From NCBI GenBank assembly GCA_016720905.1, contig JADKJT010000016.1, forward strand, positions 1-64,000: 64,000 nt of DNA, read 5' to 3'. Source of the stretch: Gemmatimonadaceae bacterium (lineage in GTDB: Bacteria; Gemmatimonadota; Gemmatimonadetes; Gemmatimonadales; Gemmatimonadaceae). The notes under the pieces are model-generated. The model did no database searches. It was not told the DNA's origin and saw only the letters and a program-made list of their open reading frames with translations. The number at the start of each line of letters is the position of its first letter. Position 1 is the first letter of the stretch. Of this stretch, positions 37,710 to 47,301 are shown in pieces. The translations under genes and the position numbers were made by a program.

Positions 37710-39347
37710 ATGCGTTTGCGTTTCATGGTCCTGCTGAGTCTGGCCAGTGTTATTGTCGTTCCTGCGTCGCTGGAGCAGACGACGCACGGTCGACGCCCGC
37801 CCGCGCGCTTGGTGGCGTCCTTCGACGGATTGGGGGTTGGATTCACCGGTCCTCAGGGCACCTCCGTCACGCGCAATCCATCGGACAACAGTCTCGCCGT
37901 GGGGCGCGATCATATCGTGCAGACGGTGAACTCCCGCATGGCCATCTTCACCAAGAAGGGCCGGCGATTCGACACCACTGGCCGCACGTTGTATGGATCG
38001 GTGCCCACGAATACGGTGTTCAAGGGGTTTGGTGGACCGTGCGAACTGCGCAACAGTGGCGATGCCGTGGTGCGCTACGATCAACTGGCTGATCGCTGGC
38101 TCATCGTGTTGCCGATTTTCTCCCGCAGCGCGCGGCGGGCGACCGAACCGCCCACCCCGCGTCATGGCGAACCGGCCACGCGCAGTATGATTGGTCACGA
38201 AGGACAACCGGGTGCGGCCGCGCCGTTGTTTGTGCCGCCGCCGGTTGATGCCGGCACCAGCCCGGCGGTGCCGCCGGCAACCGGTGTGCGTACGCCGCCC
38301 AGCGCGCCACTCGATAGCGGTTCGTACGCGATGTGCTACGCGATCAGCTCCGGTCCCGATCCGATGGGTTCGTACTATCGTTACGAGTTTGTGCGACCGC
38401 TGTTCCCCGACTATCCGCGGCCCGCGGTCTGGCCCGATGGCTACTACGTGCCCAGCAGCACCAGCGATGACTTCATCCAGAAGCATGCCTGTGTGGTGGA
38501 TCGCGCGCGCATGCTGAAAGGGGAAAGCGCCACGGAACAGTGTCTGGTCATCGATGGCGTGAACTTCCTGAACAATGTCGATCTTGACGGACAGCAGCTC
38601 CCACCCGCTGGGGCGCCCAACCTCATGCTTGCTGCCGGCGGCGCCCAACTCAACAAGGTGATGCAGGACGACGGCCTGTATGTGTGGGCGTTTCACGTGA
38701 ATTGGGATGATCCGTCGCGCACCCGACTGACCGGCCCCACCAAAATTACCGTCGCACCCTACCACTATCTGTGTGACGGCCAGCTTACCAGTTGTGTGCC
38801 GCAGCCAGGCACCGATCGAAAGCTCGATGCCCAGGGAGACAAGCTGATGGCCAGAGTCGTGTATCGTCGTATCGGCAATCGGGAATCGATTGTGGCCGTG
38901 CACTCGGTCAACAGCGCCTCGGGCGGCGGCGGCGTTCGGTGGTACGAGCTGCGCGTGAATGCCCGCGACACGGCACGAACGGTTTCGCTGTTTCAGCAGG
39001 GCACATACGCACCGGATGGCTTCTACCGGTGGATGGGGAGTCCGGTGATGGACGCGCGCGGCAATATCGGCATTGGCTATTCGTTCGGTGGCACGCCGCA
39101 TTTCGCCGGCCAACGATTTGCCGGTCGGTTGGCGTCCGATCCACCAGGCGTGCTCACGCTGCGCGAGCAGGTACTCGTGAATGGTGAGAGCGCGCAGCAG
39201 AACACGTTACGCTGGCAGGACTATACGCAGACCGCGGTCGATCCGGTGGACGATTGCACCATCTGGTATGTGGGCGACTACCTCAAGTTGGGCGCGCCGA
39301 GCTATTCCACCAAAATCGGGGCGTTCCGAATGCCGGGGTGCCGATGA
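37710..39347 (+). CDS. Secreted protein of unknown function, first gene of a coupled trio
   Basis: The protein has 545 residues from the ATG at 37710, which has AGGAAAG upstream. A signal peptide (MRLRFMVLLSLASVIVV) is present. The body is rich in beta-strand patterns and looks like a beta-propeller-like secreted protein (NPSDNSLAVGRDHIVQTVNS, AVWPDGYYVPSS, DYTQTAVDPVDDCTIWYVGD). A Pro/Ala-rich insert lies near residues 160-210. I know such proteins only as conserved hypotheticals. The stop overlaps the next ATG (ATGA), which links it to the lipoprotein and cysteine synthase-like genes. Confidence 0.7.
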   Translation: MRLRFMVLLSLASVIVVPASLEQTTHGRRPPARLVASFDGLGVGFTGPQGTSVTRNPSDNSLAVGRDHIVQTVNSRMAIFTKKGRRFDTTGRTLYGSVPTNTVFKGFGGPCELRNSGDAVVRYDQLADRWLIVLPIFSRSARRATEPPTPRHGEPATRSMIGHEGQPGAAAPLFVPPPVDAGTSPAVPPATGVRTPPSAPLDSGSYAMCYAISSGPDPMGSYYRYEFVRPLFPDYPRPAVWPDGYYVPSSTSDDFIQKHACVVDRARMLKGESATEQCLVIDGVNFLNNVDLDGQQLPPAGAPNLMLAAGGAQLNKVMQDDGLYVWAFHVNWDDPSRTRLTGPTKITVAPYHYLCDGQLTSCVPQPGTDRKLDAQGDKLMARVVYRRIGNRESIVAVHSVNSASGGGGVRWYELRVNARDTARTVSLFQQGTYAPDGFYRWMGSPVMDARGNIGIGYSFGGTPHFAGQRFAGRLASDPPGVLTLREQVLVNGESAQQNTLRWQDYTQTAVDPVDDCTIWYVGDYLKLGAPSYSTKIGAFRMPGCR

Positions 39348-40102
39348 TGACCGCCCGCGTATGGCGACCATTCTCTCCGTCGCGCGTTGCCCGTATCACG
39401 GGCTGCGGGCTGGCACTGGGTTCGACGGCGTGTTTTCCCACGTTCCACAACGCGCGCATCGATCCCGGATTTCGCCTCGACGCCGGGGCCACGACCATTC
39501 GCGATCAGCCTCGCGACAATCAACCCCAGCCTCCCGACTATCTGGCCACTGTGTCGCCCGCGGTCGGTTTCGGGCACCGCCTCGAAGTGGGGGTGCCGAT
39601 TGGCGTGTACATGGCAAACGGTCTGCGGCGTCAGCAGGGCGTGTACACCGAACGCGGAATGGTGGTCATGCCCTACGCCAAGCTGGCGTTGCTCGATGCC
39701 ACCTCGCGTGACCATCTGGCGGTATTCGTGCAGACCTCGGCGCTGATCATTCCATCTATCGCTGGTATTCGCTATGGACGCGACTACGGCACATGGGAGC
39801 CGCATGCCGGCCTCACCGTCATCCAGTCGGGCGGACCGTCGGGTGACGACCCTGTCATCACCCGATATCAGCAGCTGCATCAATCCCTGATCACGCTGTC
39901 GGTGGGCGCCACCTGGATGGTGGCGGGCTATCCCGGCGTCGAGATGGGTGTGTTGCGAAACGCCTACGACGAAAACCGGTTCACGGCGCAAGGCACGCTC
40001 GAACCGACGCGCCACACGCTGTACGATATCTTCGTCGGACTGCGGGTCAGCACCGGCACGCTGAAGCAGCAGGCGAAACGCCAAGCGGAGCGTCACCCAT
40101 GA
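39344..40102 (+). CDS. Outer-membrane-type lipoprotein of unknown function
   Basis: The protein has 252 residues from the ATG of an ATGA overlap with the previous gene. The signal region ends in GSTAC, a fair lipobox. The rest alternates hydrophobic residues as a small beta-barrel or surface protein would (ATVSPAVGFGHRLEVGVPIG, VGATWMVAGYPGVEMG, YDIFVGLRV at the end). The family is not recognised. Its stop again overlaps the next start by four bases, so the three genes should be made in fixed ratio. Confidence 0.65.
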   Translation: MMTARVWRPFSPSRVARITGCGLALGSTACFPTFHNARIDPGFRLDAGATTIRDQPRDNQPQPPDYLATVSPAVGFGHRLEVGVPIGVYMANGLRRQQGVYTERGMVVMPYAKLALLDATSRDHLAVFVQTSALIIPSIAGIRYGRDYGTWEPHAGLTVIQSGGPSGDDPVITRYQQLHQSLITLSVGATWMVAGYPGVEMGVLRNAYDENRFTAQGTLEPTRHTLYDIFVGLRVSTGTLKQQAKRQAERHP

Positions 40103-41193
40103 TTGCGTTGTCCTTGCAGGACCGGCTCCGCGGGCTCCGCGCGCTGGTTGGCAACACGCCGCTGCTGGCCGTCGACTATTGCATCGACGACGGCGCCGCA
40201 CGTCGCCTTTATGCCAAGGCGGAAAACGCCAACATGACCGGCAGCATCAAGGATCGGATGGCGTTGCACATCATCCGTCGCGCGCTCGAAACAGGCGCCC
40301 TGCAACCGGGCGGACTCATTGTCGAAGCCACCAGTGGCAATACGGGCATCTCATTTTGTGCGATCGGGCGCGCACTGGGCCATCCCGTCACGATCTTCAT
40401 GCCCGATTGGATGAGTGCCGAGCGCATCGCGCTCATTCGCTCGTTCGGCGCGACCATTCGGCTGGTGTCGAAAGCGGACGGCGGGTTCCTCGGCTCGATT
40501 GCGCAGGCGGAAGACCTCGCGGCTGCAACACCCGGCGCCTTCCTGCCGCGTCAGTTCGCGAACGAAGAGAATCCCGACGCGCACTTCCGCACGACGGGTC
40601 CCGAAATCTGGGCGCAGTTACAGTCGGAAGGACTCACGCCGGACGCCTTTGTGGCCGGCGTCGGCACCGGTGGGACAATCATGGGCACAGGGCGCTTCCT
40701 GCGCAGCCGACACGCGTCCATCGCCCTGCATCCGGTGGAGCCGGCCAATTCGCCAACCATGTCCACTGGACACAAGGTAGGCAAGCATCGCATTCAGGGC
40801 ATCAGCGACGAGTTCGTTCCGGCCATCGTGCATCTGACAGAACTCGATCGCATCATCGCAGTGGATGATGGCGATGCGATCATCATGGCCCAGAAGTTGG
40901 CCGCGGAATTGGGGCTGGGCGTTGGTATTTCCAGCGGGGCGAATTTTCTTGCCGCCATCGAGGCGCAGGACGCTCTGGGCGCGAATGCAGTCGTGGCGAC
41001 AGTGTTCAGCGATTCGAACAAGAAGTACCTGAGCACCGACCTGCTGCGCGACGAGCCGAGAAAGACCGCGCATCGTTCACCGCACGTTACGCTGTTGGGA
41101 TTCCGGGCGATCAATCGGGTGTGTGAGAGTTGTTACGACCCCGCCGACCCGGCAAGTGCGCCGGCGGGGTTCTTCTCGATTGTGCGACGGTGA
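40099..41193 (+). CDS. PLP-dependent cysteine synthase-family enzyme
   Basis: The protein has 364 residues, fold-type II. The PLP Lys lies in NMTGSIKDRMA (near residue 51), the substrate loop is EATSGNTGIS (near 77) and the phosphate-binding loop is GVGTGGTIMG (near 190). Such enzymes make cysteine from O-acetyl- or O-phosphoserine, or related beta-substituted alanines. A C-terminal extension of about 45 residues with CESC is unusual for plain CysK/CysM. It is coupled (ATGA) to two exported proteins rather than to sulfur genes, so the product in this setting is open. A hairpin lies inside its 3' end. Confidence 0.88.
   Translation: MIALSLQDRLRGLRALVGNTPLLAVDYCIDDGAARRLYAKAENANMTGSIKDRMALHIIRRALETGALQPGGLIVEATSGNTGISFCAIGRALGHPVTIFMPDWMSAERIALIRSFGATIRLVSKADGGFLGSIAQAEDLAAATPGAFLPRQFANEENPDAHFRTTGPEIWAQLQSEGLTPDAFVAGVGTGGTIMGTGRFLRSRHASIALHPVEPANSPTMSTGHKVGKHRIQGISDEFVPAIVHLTELDRIIAVDDGDAIIMAQKLAAELGLGVGISSGANFLAAIEAQDALGANAVVATVFSDSNKKYLSTDLLRDEPRKTAHRSPHVTLLGFRAINRVCESCYDPADPASAPAGFFSIVRR
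41139..41177 (+). terminator. Intrinsic terminator-like hairpin inside the 3' end of the cysteine synthase-like gene
   Basis: CCCCGCCG (41139-41146) pairs perfectly with CGGCGGGG (41162-41169), with a 15-base loop. It is followed directly by the pyrimidine tract TTCTTCTC (41170-41177). The structure overlaps the last 20 codons of the gene, whose stop is at 41193. Confidence 0.5.
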
Positions 41194-41199
41194 ACCGCG

Positions 41200-43671
41200 T
41201 TACGGGAACGCGGCAAGTGTCAGCAAACTCGTACCGCCGAGTGTGACGGCAACGCTGTTGAACGTTTGCGTAACGGGATTGCCCTGCTGGCGCACGACAA
41301 CGGTGTATGAGCCGACTGGCAGACCCACCAGATAGAACACGCCTTCATTGTTGAGCGTGGCGACCACGGACGCGCCGCCACCCGTGGGAGTTGCGGTGGC
41401 CGTGCTGCCGCCAAGATACTGACCTGACGTGGAGACCATCGTACCCTTGATGGAACCCGCATTGCCATAGGTCACCCAGCCGATATCGGTCTGTCCGAAC
41501 GCCGTCGCCGTGATAACGGCACCGCCACCGAAACTGGCACCGGTTGACGCGCTCACCGTGATCAGTCCGGTTTGATCGATGGACACCGGACCACTCGTTG
41601 GAAAGATCGACCAGACGACAGGTGCGAGCGGCGGAGACGCATTCTGCACAACGGCCGCCGCGAACTGAAACGTGCTGGGCGACGTGGACGACGGCTTATA
41701 GATGTACCTCGGCGACACGTTGACTTGCGTCACGCCAAACGTCTGGTCGGCGACCGTCAACCGCACGGCCGTGGCGAGTGTTCGCGCGTCATTGCAGAAG
41801 GCGCGGAGTGCGGTGGTGCCCGGAGCTACGCCAGTGGCGATGGCGGTACGCACTCCGCCCGACACTGACGTCGATGTGATTGACCCAATACTGGACTGGT
41901 CGATGGCCATACCCACCGGGCAATCGGACGCGACGGCGCCGTTCACATCAAGGGCAGTGCCAGTGAACTGCACGGTACCACCGGGATGGATGTAGCCGAG
42001 CACTGGTGACGAGGTCACCACGATGCGTGTTGCCAGTCCGCCTGCTGGCGGCCCGACGACTATTGCGAAGGTGGTAGTCTTTATGGTGGCGCCACTGGTG
42101 CCTGTCAGCGTGGCGGAGTACGTGCCAGCCACAACAGAACTCGCGGCCGTCACGGTGATGACTGTCTGGTCGGCCGTGGTGGTTGCAGGAGTGGCGGTGA
42201 TCGTGATGGCGGGAGGGACCGTGCCTACCAGAGGCGCAACGACGCCAGTGACGGCGATTGCACCAGTGAAGTTGGTGCGATTGAACCGCACCACATCGGT
42301 TGCAGATGCACCCGCGGCGACCGGGAGCGGTGCAGTCTGCACGTCCAGTACGAAGTTGGGAGTCGGCGCGGTGACGACAACCTGAAACGTGGTGGTCTGA
42401 ATGGACACGCCGCTGGTGCCGGTCAACGTCACCGTGTGCGGACCGGCCGCAGCCGAACTGAGCACGTCCACGGTGACGGTGGTTTGGGTACCGGTTGTCG
42501 ACGCGGGGTTGGCCGTCACGACGATACCCGCGTCCGAACTTCCCGTCACCGTGATGGCGTTTAGGAAGTCGGTGCGCGTCAAGGTCACCACGTTGGCAAT
42601 GGATCCAGGTGCCGTCACGTTGAAGAGGGCAGTGGCGGGTGTAAGCCTGAAACCACCAACGGCAACGGCGACGCTCCCGGTGACCGTTACGGTGCCGGAC
42701 GTGGCCGTGACGGCGAGGTCATACAGCCCGGGCGTCACGCTATTGTCGGCCACAATCTGAAAGGTCGCCGTTGACGCGGATGCCGCGATGGTTGTCGGAA
42801 CGACGCGCATCTCGAGATTCGCATCCGACGAGAGACTGATGGCTCCGCTGAACCCCGGATCGCGCAGCACCACGGCCGTGCCGAGACCGGACGCGCCCAC
42901 CAGGATCGGGAAGGTCGGGGCCGACAGTTGCATCGAGAACGCTGGGAGCCGGACCAGCACATCCACGTCCTGAGTATGGGTCTGTCCATCCGACCCACGC
43001 GCCGACAACTGCAACCTGTAGCTCTTCAAGGCGGCAGACGCCGGGATGTTGACGCTCACATCGACCGTATTGCCGGTTGTGGTGGCCGGAGTGAAGGTGG
43101 AGGCGATGCCCTCAACAGCGGCGGCGCTGAACGTGATGGGGAGGGAATAGGTGTCCCGCAGAATGGCGATACTGGTGCGAATGGACGTGCCGGGATTCCC
43201 GATGATCACGGGTGTGGTGCCGACGTTGCCCAGACTGAACGTGCCGGGCGACAACACCGAGATGCCGGCAGACGTCGATTCCACGCGATAGCCATCGGCG
43301 ACACCCAGGATTTCGACGCTCGATCCCCCAATTCCCAGCGAGGCGCTGGTGACCAGTGGCACGGTCGCGCTGGTGACGCCGCTTGGCACCACGGTGGTGG
43401 TGATGCTGATGCCCGAGGTGTTCAGGCCGCCTTGAAGGCTGACGGCGCCCGTGAAGCCGGCCAGTCGCGTGACCGTGACATTGAGACCGGTGGTGCCTAC
43501 CTGGGGAGTCCCGATCGGCTGCGCATTCGTGATCGCGATGGAGAAGCCTCGCGGCAAGTCGGCGGTCTGTTCCTCCGGCGAGGGCACGTTGCACGCGGGA
43601 ACGATGAGCCCGGCCGCGACGATTACAAGAAACGCGATGAGTGGGGCGAATTTCGGTCGACGAGGCGTCAT
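41200..43671 (-). CDS. Large lipoprotein with Ig-like repeats and C-terminal carboxypeptidase-regulatory-like domain
   Basis: The protein has 823 residues. The signal ends with the lipobox VPAC near residue 26. Several Ig-like repeats of about 95 residues follow (FTGAVSLQGGLNTSGISIT, FSGAISLSSDANLEMRVV, FLNAITVTGSSDAGIVVT, FTGAIAVTG), each closing with a TLTGTSGxxIxTTxF-like strand. A BIG2-like part and a carboxypeptidase-regulatory-like fold (GSIKGTMVSTSGQYLGG to GSYTVVVRQQG) end the protein. It is probably a cell-surface adhesin or scaffold. It is divergent from the BTAD regulator over only 112 bases, so that regulator may control it. Confidence 0.8.
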   Translation of the reverse strand: MTPRRPKFAPLIAFLVIVAAGLIVPACNVPSPEEQTADLPRGFSIAITNAQPIGTPQVGTTGLNVTVTRLAGFTGAVSLQGGLNTSGISITTTVVPSGVTSATVPLVTSASLGIGGSSVEILGVADGYRVESTSAGISVLSPGTFSLGNVGTTPVIIGNPGTSIRTSIAILRDTYSLPITFSAAAVEGIASTFTPATTTGNTVDVSVNIPASAALKSYRLQLSARGSDGQTHTQDVDVLVRLPAFSMQLSAPTFPILVGASGLGTAVVLRDPGFSGAISLSSDANLEMRVVPTTIAASASTATFQIVADNSVTPGLYDLAVTATSGTVTVTGSVAVAVGGFRLTPATALFNVTAPGSIANVVTLTRTDFLNAITVTGSSDAGIVVTANPASTTGTQTTVTVDVLSSAAAGPHTVTLTGTSGVSIQTTTFQVVVTAPTPNFVLDVQTAPLPVAAGASATDVVRFNRTNFTGAIAVTGVVAPLVGTVPPAITITATPATTTADQTVITVTAASSVVAGTYSATLTGTSGATIKTTTFAIVVGPPAGGLATRIVVTSSPVLGYIHPGGTVQFTGTALDVNGAVASDCPVGMAIDQSSIGSITSTSVSGGVRTAIATGVAPGTTALRAFCNDARTLATAVRLTVADQTFGVTQVNVSPRYIYKPSSTSPSTFQFAAAVVQNASPPLAPVVWSIFPTSGPVSIDQTGLITVSASTGASFGGGAVITATAFGQTDIGWVTYGNAGSIKGTMVSTSGQYLGGSTATATPTGGGASVVATLNNEGVFYLVGLPVGSYTVVVRQQGNPVTQTFNSVAVTLGGTSLLTLAAFP

Positions 43672-43740
43672 GTGGGTCGCGGCTCCGGTGCTTCCGGCGG
43701 TTTCGATCGTAGCTGGTGAGCCAGCACACTAATCCGCCAT

Positions 43741-43767
43741 CGTTAGAGCTTCGTTAATTGCTCGTTG
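43741..43767 (+). promoter_or_regulatory. Three direct repeats at 11-base spacing before the BTAD regulator
   Basis: CGTTA occurs at 43741 and 43752 and CGTTG at 43763, an exact 11-base period, ending 17 bases before the ATG at 43784. SARP/BTAD-type regulators are known to bind direct repeats with 11-base periodicity near promoters, so this is a candidate autoregulatory site. A GCTGG/CCAGC inverted repeat lies just upstream at 43712-43725. Confidence 0.5.
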
Positions 43768-43783
43768 TGGGTAGCTTTAACGC

Positions 43784-46700
43784 ATGGCGCCAGATGATGT
43801 ACCGTTCTCGGGCGGGCCGATCGACCTGCGAACTCTTGGCGCGCTGAACCTGAGCGGATCCAATGCGCCGCAGGCCGCCGAAGCACTGGCGCGGCCCAAG
43901 CCGTTGGCGCTGCTGCTCTATCTGGCGCTGGCGAGACCTCAAGGGTTCCAACCGCAAGACAAGCTGTTCGCGCTGTTTTGGCCGGAATCCGACGCGAAAC
44001 GGGCGCAAATCTCGCTTCGGCAGGCTGTTCACGTCTTAAAACGCGCTTTGGGCGATGGCATCATTGCACGGCGCGGACGGTCGGAGCTGGGTGTTGATCT
44101 CAGCCGACTGTGTTGCGACGCGTTGCGTTTCGACGAAGCAATTGCCGCCAAACAACCGGAACTTGCGCTCGAACGCTATCAAGGTGACCTACTGTCCGGG
44201 TTCTATGTCCCGGACGCGCCCGATTTCGAGCGATGGCTGTCCGGTGAGCGCGCACGGTTGCGGGATCTCGCGATTGGTGCCGCCCGCGGTCTGATGGCAA
44301 CAAGTGCGGCAGCGGACGACGCGGCCGGCGCGGCCCGATGGGCAAGCCGATGGTGCGCGCTGTCGCCTGACGACCAGCAGGCGTTGCGCTGCGCCATGGA
44401 ACATAGCGTCGCGGCGGGAGACCGCAGTGCGGCACTGCGCACATACGATGCCTTTGTCGAATTCCTGGCCGAAGGCGACGAGCAACCTGATGCAGACCTC
44501 GTCCAGTTCGCGTCACGCGTGCGGGAGCGCGTCCTCCGTGACGCACCGATTCGTACTCCGGATACGCTCATGTTCGAAGTGGAATCGGCGCCGGCATCAA
44601 TGCCGTTGCCGGTGCCGCCTGCGACAGGGGTGCAGGGTCTTGCCCGTCGCCGCCGCGGACTCGTGTGGGCCGTTGCGGCCATGACGCTTCTGGTAGCCGG
44701 CGTCGTCGGTACGCGACTCTACGATACAACGCGTCGTACCGCGGCGGAGGGTGGGGTGCTGGCGACGCGCATTGCGGTACTGCCGTTCACGGTGCGCGGC
44801 GGCGCGAGTGTCGAGTTTCTGCGCGAGGGTCTTGTTGATCTCCTGTCGGCCAAGCTCGATGGCGCCGGTGGACTGAGTACCGTCGATCCTCGCGCCATTT
44901 TCGCCTATCAACGCGCGCACACGCCAATCTCCGACGACCCGCGCCGCGCCGTCGAAATCGCGCAGCAGTTTGCCGCTGGCCAGTACGTGATGGGCAGCGT
45001 CATCGAGGCAGGTGGTCGTATTGCCCTCAATGCATCGATCTACGATGCTGCGGGTCGACGGCGCGCCACAGCGGACGGTTCGGCCCGTGACGAGACCCAA
45101 CTGTTGGCGGCCATTGACAAGCTGGCGCGCGACCTGCTGGCGGCGCAATTCTCCGACGCGCCGGCACACCTCGAATTCACGGCGGCCACCACGACGGCGT
45201 CGCTGCCCGCACTGAAAGCGTTCCTTGATGGCGAGCGTGCCGTGCGCGCCGGTCAGGGCACCGAGGCGGTTGATGCATTCAGTCGCGCCGTTCGGGAAGA
45301 CAGCACCTTTGCGCTGGCGCACTATCGCCTGAGCACGGCGGCCGATTGGAGTTCGCAATCGGCGTTGATTCAGAAATCCATCAATCTGTCCATGCGGTTT
45401 TCCGACCGCTTGCCGCAACACGAACGTTTGTCATTGCGTGCGCGCAGCCTGGTCAACGACGGCGCCGCAGAGGAGGCCGATCGACAGTACCGAAAGCTGG
45501 TGGCGACGTATCCCGATGATACGGACGCCTGGAATCAGCTGGGTGAGCTGCTGTTTCACACCGGCCCGTGGCGTGGGACACCTATGGTGGAATCCCGAGC
45601 GGCTTTCGAACAGGTGCTCGCGCGACTGCCGTCTGACCTCAATGCGCTGCTGCATCTGGCGCGACTGGCCGCGCTCGATCGGCGCTCGGCGGATGTCACG
45701 GCGCTCGCCGATCGCGCCCTCGCGTTGAAACCTGAACGCGAGGCCGTTTTGGAACTGCGTGGACTGCGCGCCGCCGCGACATCCGATTCCGGCGACCTCC
45801 GCCGTCAGATGGACACGCTGCGGGCGACCGACGGCGCGCGTGAAGAAAGCGACGGTGCACGGCTGACGGCGTGGCGTGTCGCGACGTACAGCGACCGGCC
45901 GGAGGTCGGCGCTTTGCTCATCCGGGACGTGTCGGATTCAGCTGGCGCGACCCATGTGGAGTTGCACCAATACGTCATGCTGGCGCACTTGGATGCCGCG
46001 CGTGGACAATGGCACGCGGCGGCACGCGATCTGGACATGGCCGAACGTACGAATGCATCATTCGCTGCCGAAGTGCGCGCGAATCTGGCGCTGATGTGGC
46101 CGGCATCCCTGACACACGCTGCTCGTCGGCGACTCATCGATATTCTGTCGCCGACGGAAGTCCCTGGTCCCTCGCGGCGCGACCGTCTCGATTCGTCTGA
46201 TGCGATGCGTCGCGTTCGCCGCGCGTACCTGTCCGGCACCCTGATGCTCGCGGATGGCGACTCACTTGCGGCGCGTGCGCAGCAGCGTCAGTTGGTTGGA
46301 CTGAGCCGGGAACCTCGCGTCGACGCCGAACTGGCCAGTCATCTCGGCCATGAACTCTCGGCGCGCATCCTCTGGCGACTGGGCAACGCCGCGGGAGCGC
46401 TGGCGGAGGTGGAGCAGGGCTGGCCGCGCGGAACGCCGCGCGCGTCCCTGCCGCTTATTCAGGGCGATACCTATACCCAGGCGCATGAGCGATTCTTTCG
46501 CGGAGAACTGCTGGTGGCGTTGCATCGAGATGCCGAGGCGCTGCGGTGGTTCGCATCGGTGACCGATGATCAAGGGGAATCACTGATGCTGTCGGCGCCG
46601 GTGCACATGGCGCGCGCGCGAATTGCCGAGCGGGGTGGTGACACGGCAACCGCAAGCGCACAGTATCAGCGGGCGATTGCGCTCTGGTCAACCGCCGATT

Positions 46701-46816
46701 CGGGAGGGCTGTCGGAGTTGCGCGACGCCCGCACCCATCTCAGGCAGCTGCTCTCAGTGAGCGAACGCGGGCGGACGGGCAGCGCCGCGCCGGTGCGACG
46801 CGACCCCGGCAACTAG
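43784..46816 (+). CDS. BTAD (SARP-like) regulator with transmembrane helix and TPR-type C-terminal domain
   Basis: The protein has 1010 residues. An N-terminal winged-helix-like DNA-binding domain (residues about 8-100, with KPLALLLYLALARPQG and SLRQAVHVLKRALG) and the BTAD helical domain (about 105-250) match SARP/AfsR regulators. A single transmembrane helix lies near 292-312 (VWAVAAMTLLVAGVVG). The outer part starts with TRIAVLPFTVRGG, like the adenylyl-cyclase-associated/FlgO-type domain, and continues as tetratricopeptide-like helices to the end. It could connect an envelope signal to transcription from the membrane. The candidate target is its own promoter and the divergent Ig-like lipoprotein. 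Its stop is five bases from that of the convergent CBS gene. Confidence 0.85.
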   Translation: MAPDDVPFSGGPIDLRTLGALNLSGSNAPQAAEALARPKPLALLLYLALARPQGFQPQDKLFALFWPESDAKRAQISLRQAVHVLKRALGDGIIARRGRSELGVDLSRLCCDALRFDEAIAAKQPELALERYQGDLLSGFYVPDAPDFERWLSGERARLRDLAIGAARGLMATSAAADDAAGAARWASRWCALSPDDQQALRCAMEHSVAAGDRSAALRTYDAFVEFLAEGDEQPDADLVQFASRVRERVLRDAPIRTPDTLMFEVESAPASMPLPVPPATGVQGLARRRRGLVWAVAAMTLLVAGVVGTRLYDTTRRTAAEGGVLATRIAVLPFTVRGGASVEFLREGLVDLLSAKLDGAGGLSTVDPRAIFAYQRAHTPISDDPRRAVEIAQQFAAGQYVMGSVIEAGGRIALNASIYDAAGRRRATADGSARDETQLLAAIDKLARDLLAAQFSDAPAHLEFTAATTTASLPALKAFLDGERAVRAGQGTEAVDAFSRAVREDSTFALAHYRLSTAADWSSQSALIQKSINLSMRFSDRLPQHERLSLRARSLVNDGAAEEADRQYRKLVATYPDDTDAWNQLGELLFHTGPWRGTPMVESRAAFEQVLARLPSDLNALLHLARLAALDRRSADVTALADRALALKPEREAVLELRGLRAAATSDSGDLRRQMDTLRATDGAREESDGARLTAWRVATYSDRPEVGALLIRDVSDSAGATHVELHQYVMLAHLDAARGQWHAAARDLDMAERTNASFAAEVRANLALMWPASLTHAARRRLIDILSPTEVPGPSRRDRLDSSDAMRRVRRAYLSGTLMLADGDSLAARAQQRQLVGLSREPRVDAELASHLGHELSARILWRLGNAAGALAEVEQGWPRGTPRASLPLIQGDTYTQAHERFFRGELLVALHRDAEALRWFASVTDDQGESLMLSAPVHMARARIAERGGDTATASAQYQRAIALWSTADSGGLSELRDARTHLRQLLSVSERGRTGSAAPVRRDPGN

Positions 46817-46821
46817 ACCGC

Positions 46822-47259
46822 TCAGCGGATATCGAACACGTAGGAATGCAGGTCCTGGATCAGCGTTTCCTGCTCGGCCATGCGAAACGCCAGCAGGTCG
46901 CCCGGCGTGATCATCCCGCGCAACTCGCCGTCGTCCATCACGGGCAAGTGACGCACCCGACGTTGCGTCATCAGGTTGCCGCAGGCTTCCAGCGTGGTGA
47001 GCGACGTCACGGTGAGCGGCTTGGGCGTCATGACCTCGCTCACTTTCGTGAGCACCGGGTCGCGCTGCTCCGCCACCACACGTCCCAGCACATCACGCTC
47101 GGTGAAGATCCCCACCACCTGCGCGTCACCGTCCAGCACCAACACGCCGCCGATGCGACCCTGCATCATCAGGCGCGAGGCATCGAGCACCGTGCAATCC
47201 ATTGCAACACTTACCACTTCCGGATTCTTTCGCGCCATCACGTCGCGGACCGTTGCCAT
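46822..47259 (-). CDS. CBS-pair protein
   Basis: The protein has 145 residues and two CBS motifs (VRDVMARKNPEVVSVAM with GIFTERDVL; VSEVMTPKPLTVTSLTT with GMITPGDLL), without any catalytic domain. Such small CBS proteins bind AMP/ATP or other adenosyl ligands. It follows the pnt operon by 89 bases in the same direction, with a strong hairpin between them, so it may be transcribed separately. Confidence 0.9.
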   Translation of the reverse strand: MATVRDVMARKNPEVVSVAMDCTVLDASRLMMQGRIGGVLVLDGDAQVVGIFTERDVLGRVVAEQRDPVLTKVSEVMTPKPLTVTSLTTLEACGNLMTQRRVRHLPVMDDGELRGMITPGDLLAFRMAEQETLIQDLHSYVFDIR

Positions 47260-47301
47260 GCCGTGCTCCCGGGTTGTGAGGTTCTCCCAAGGAATCCTAC
47301 G

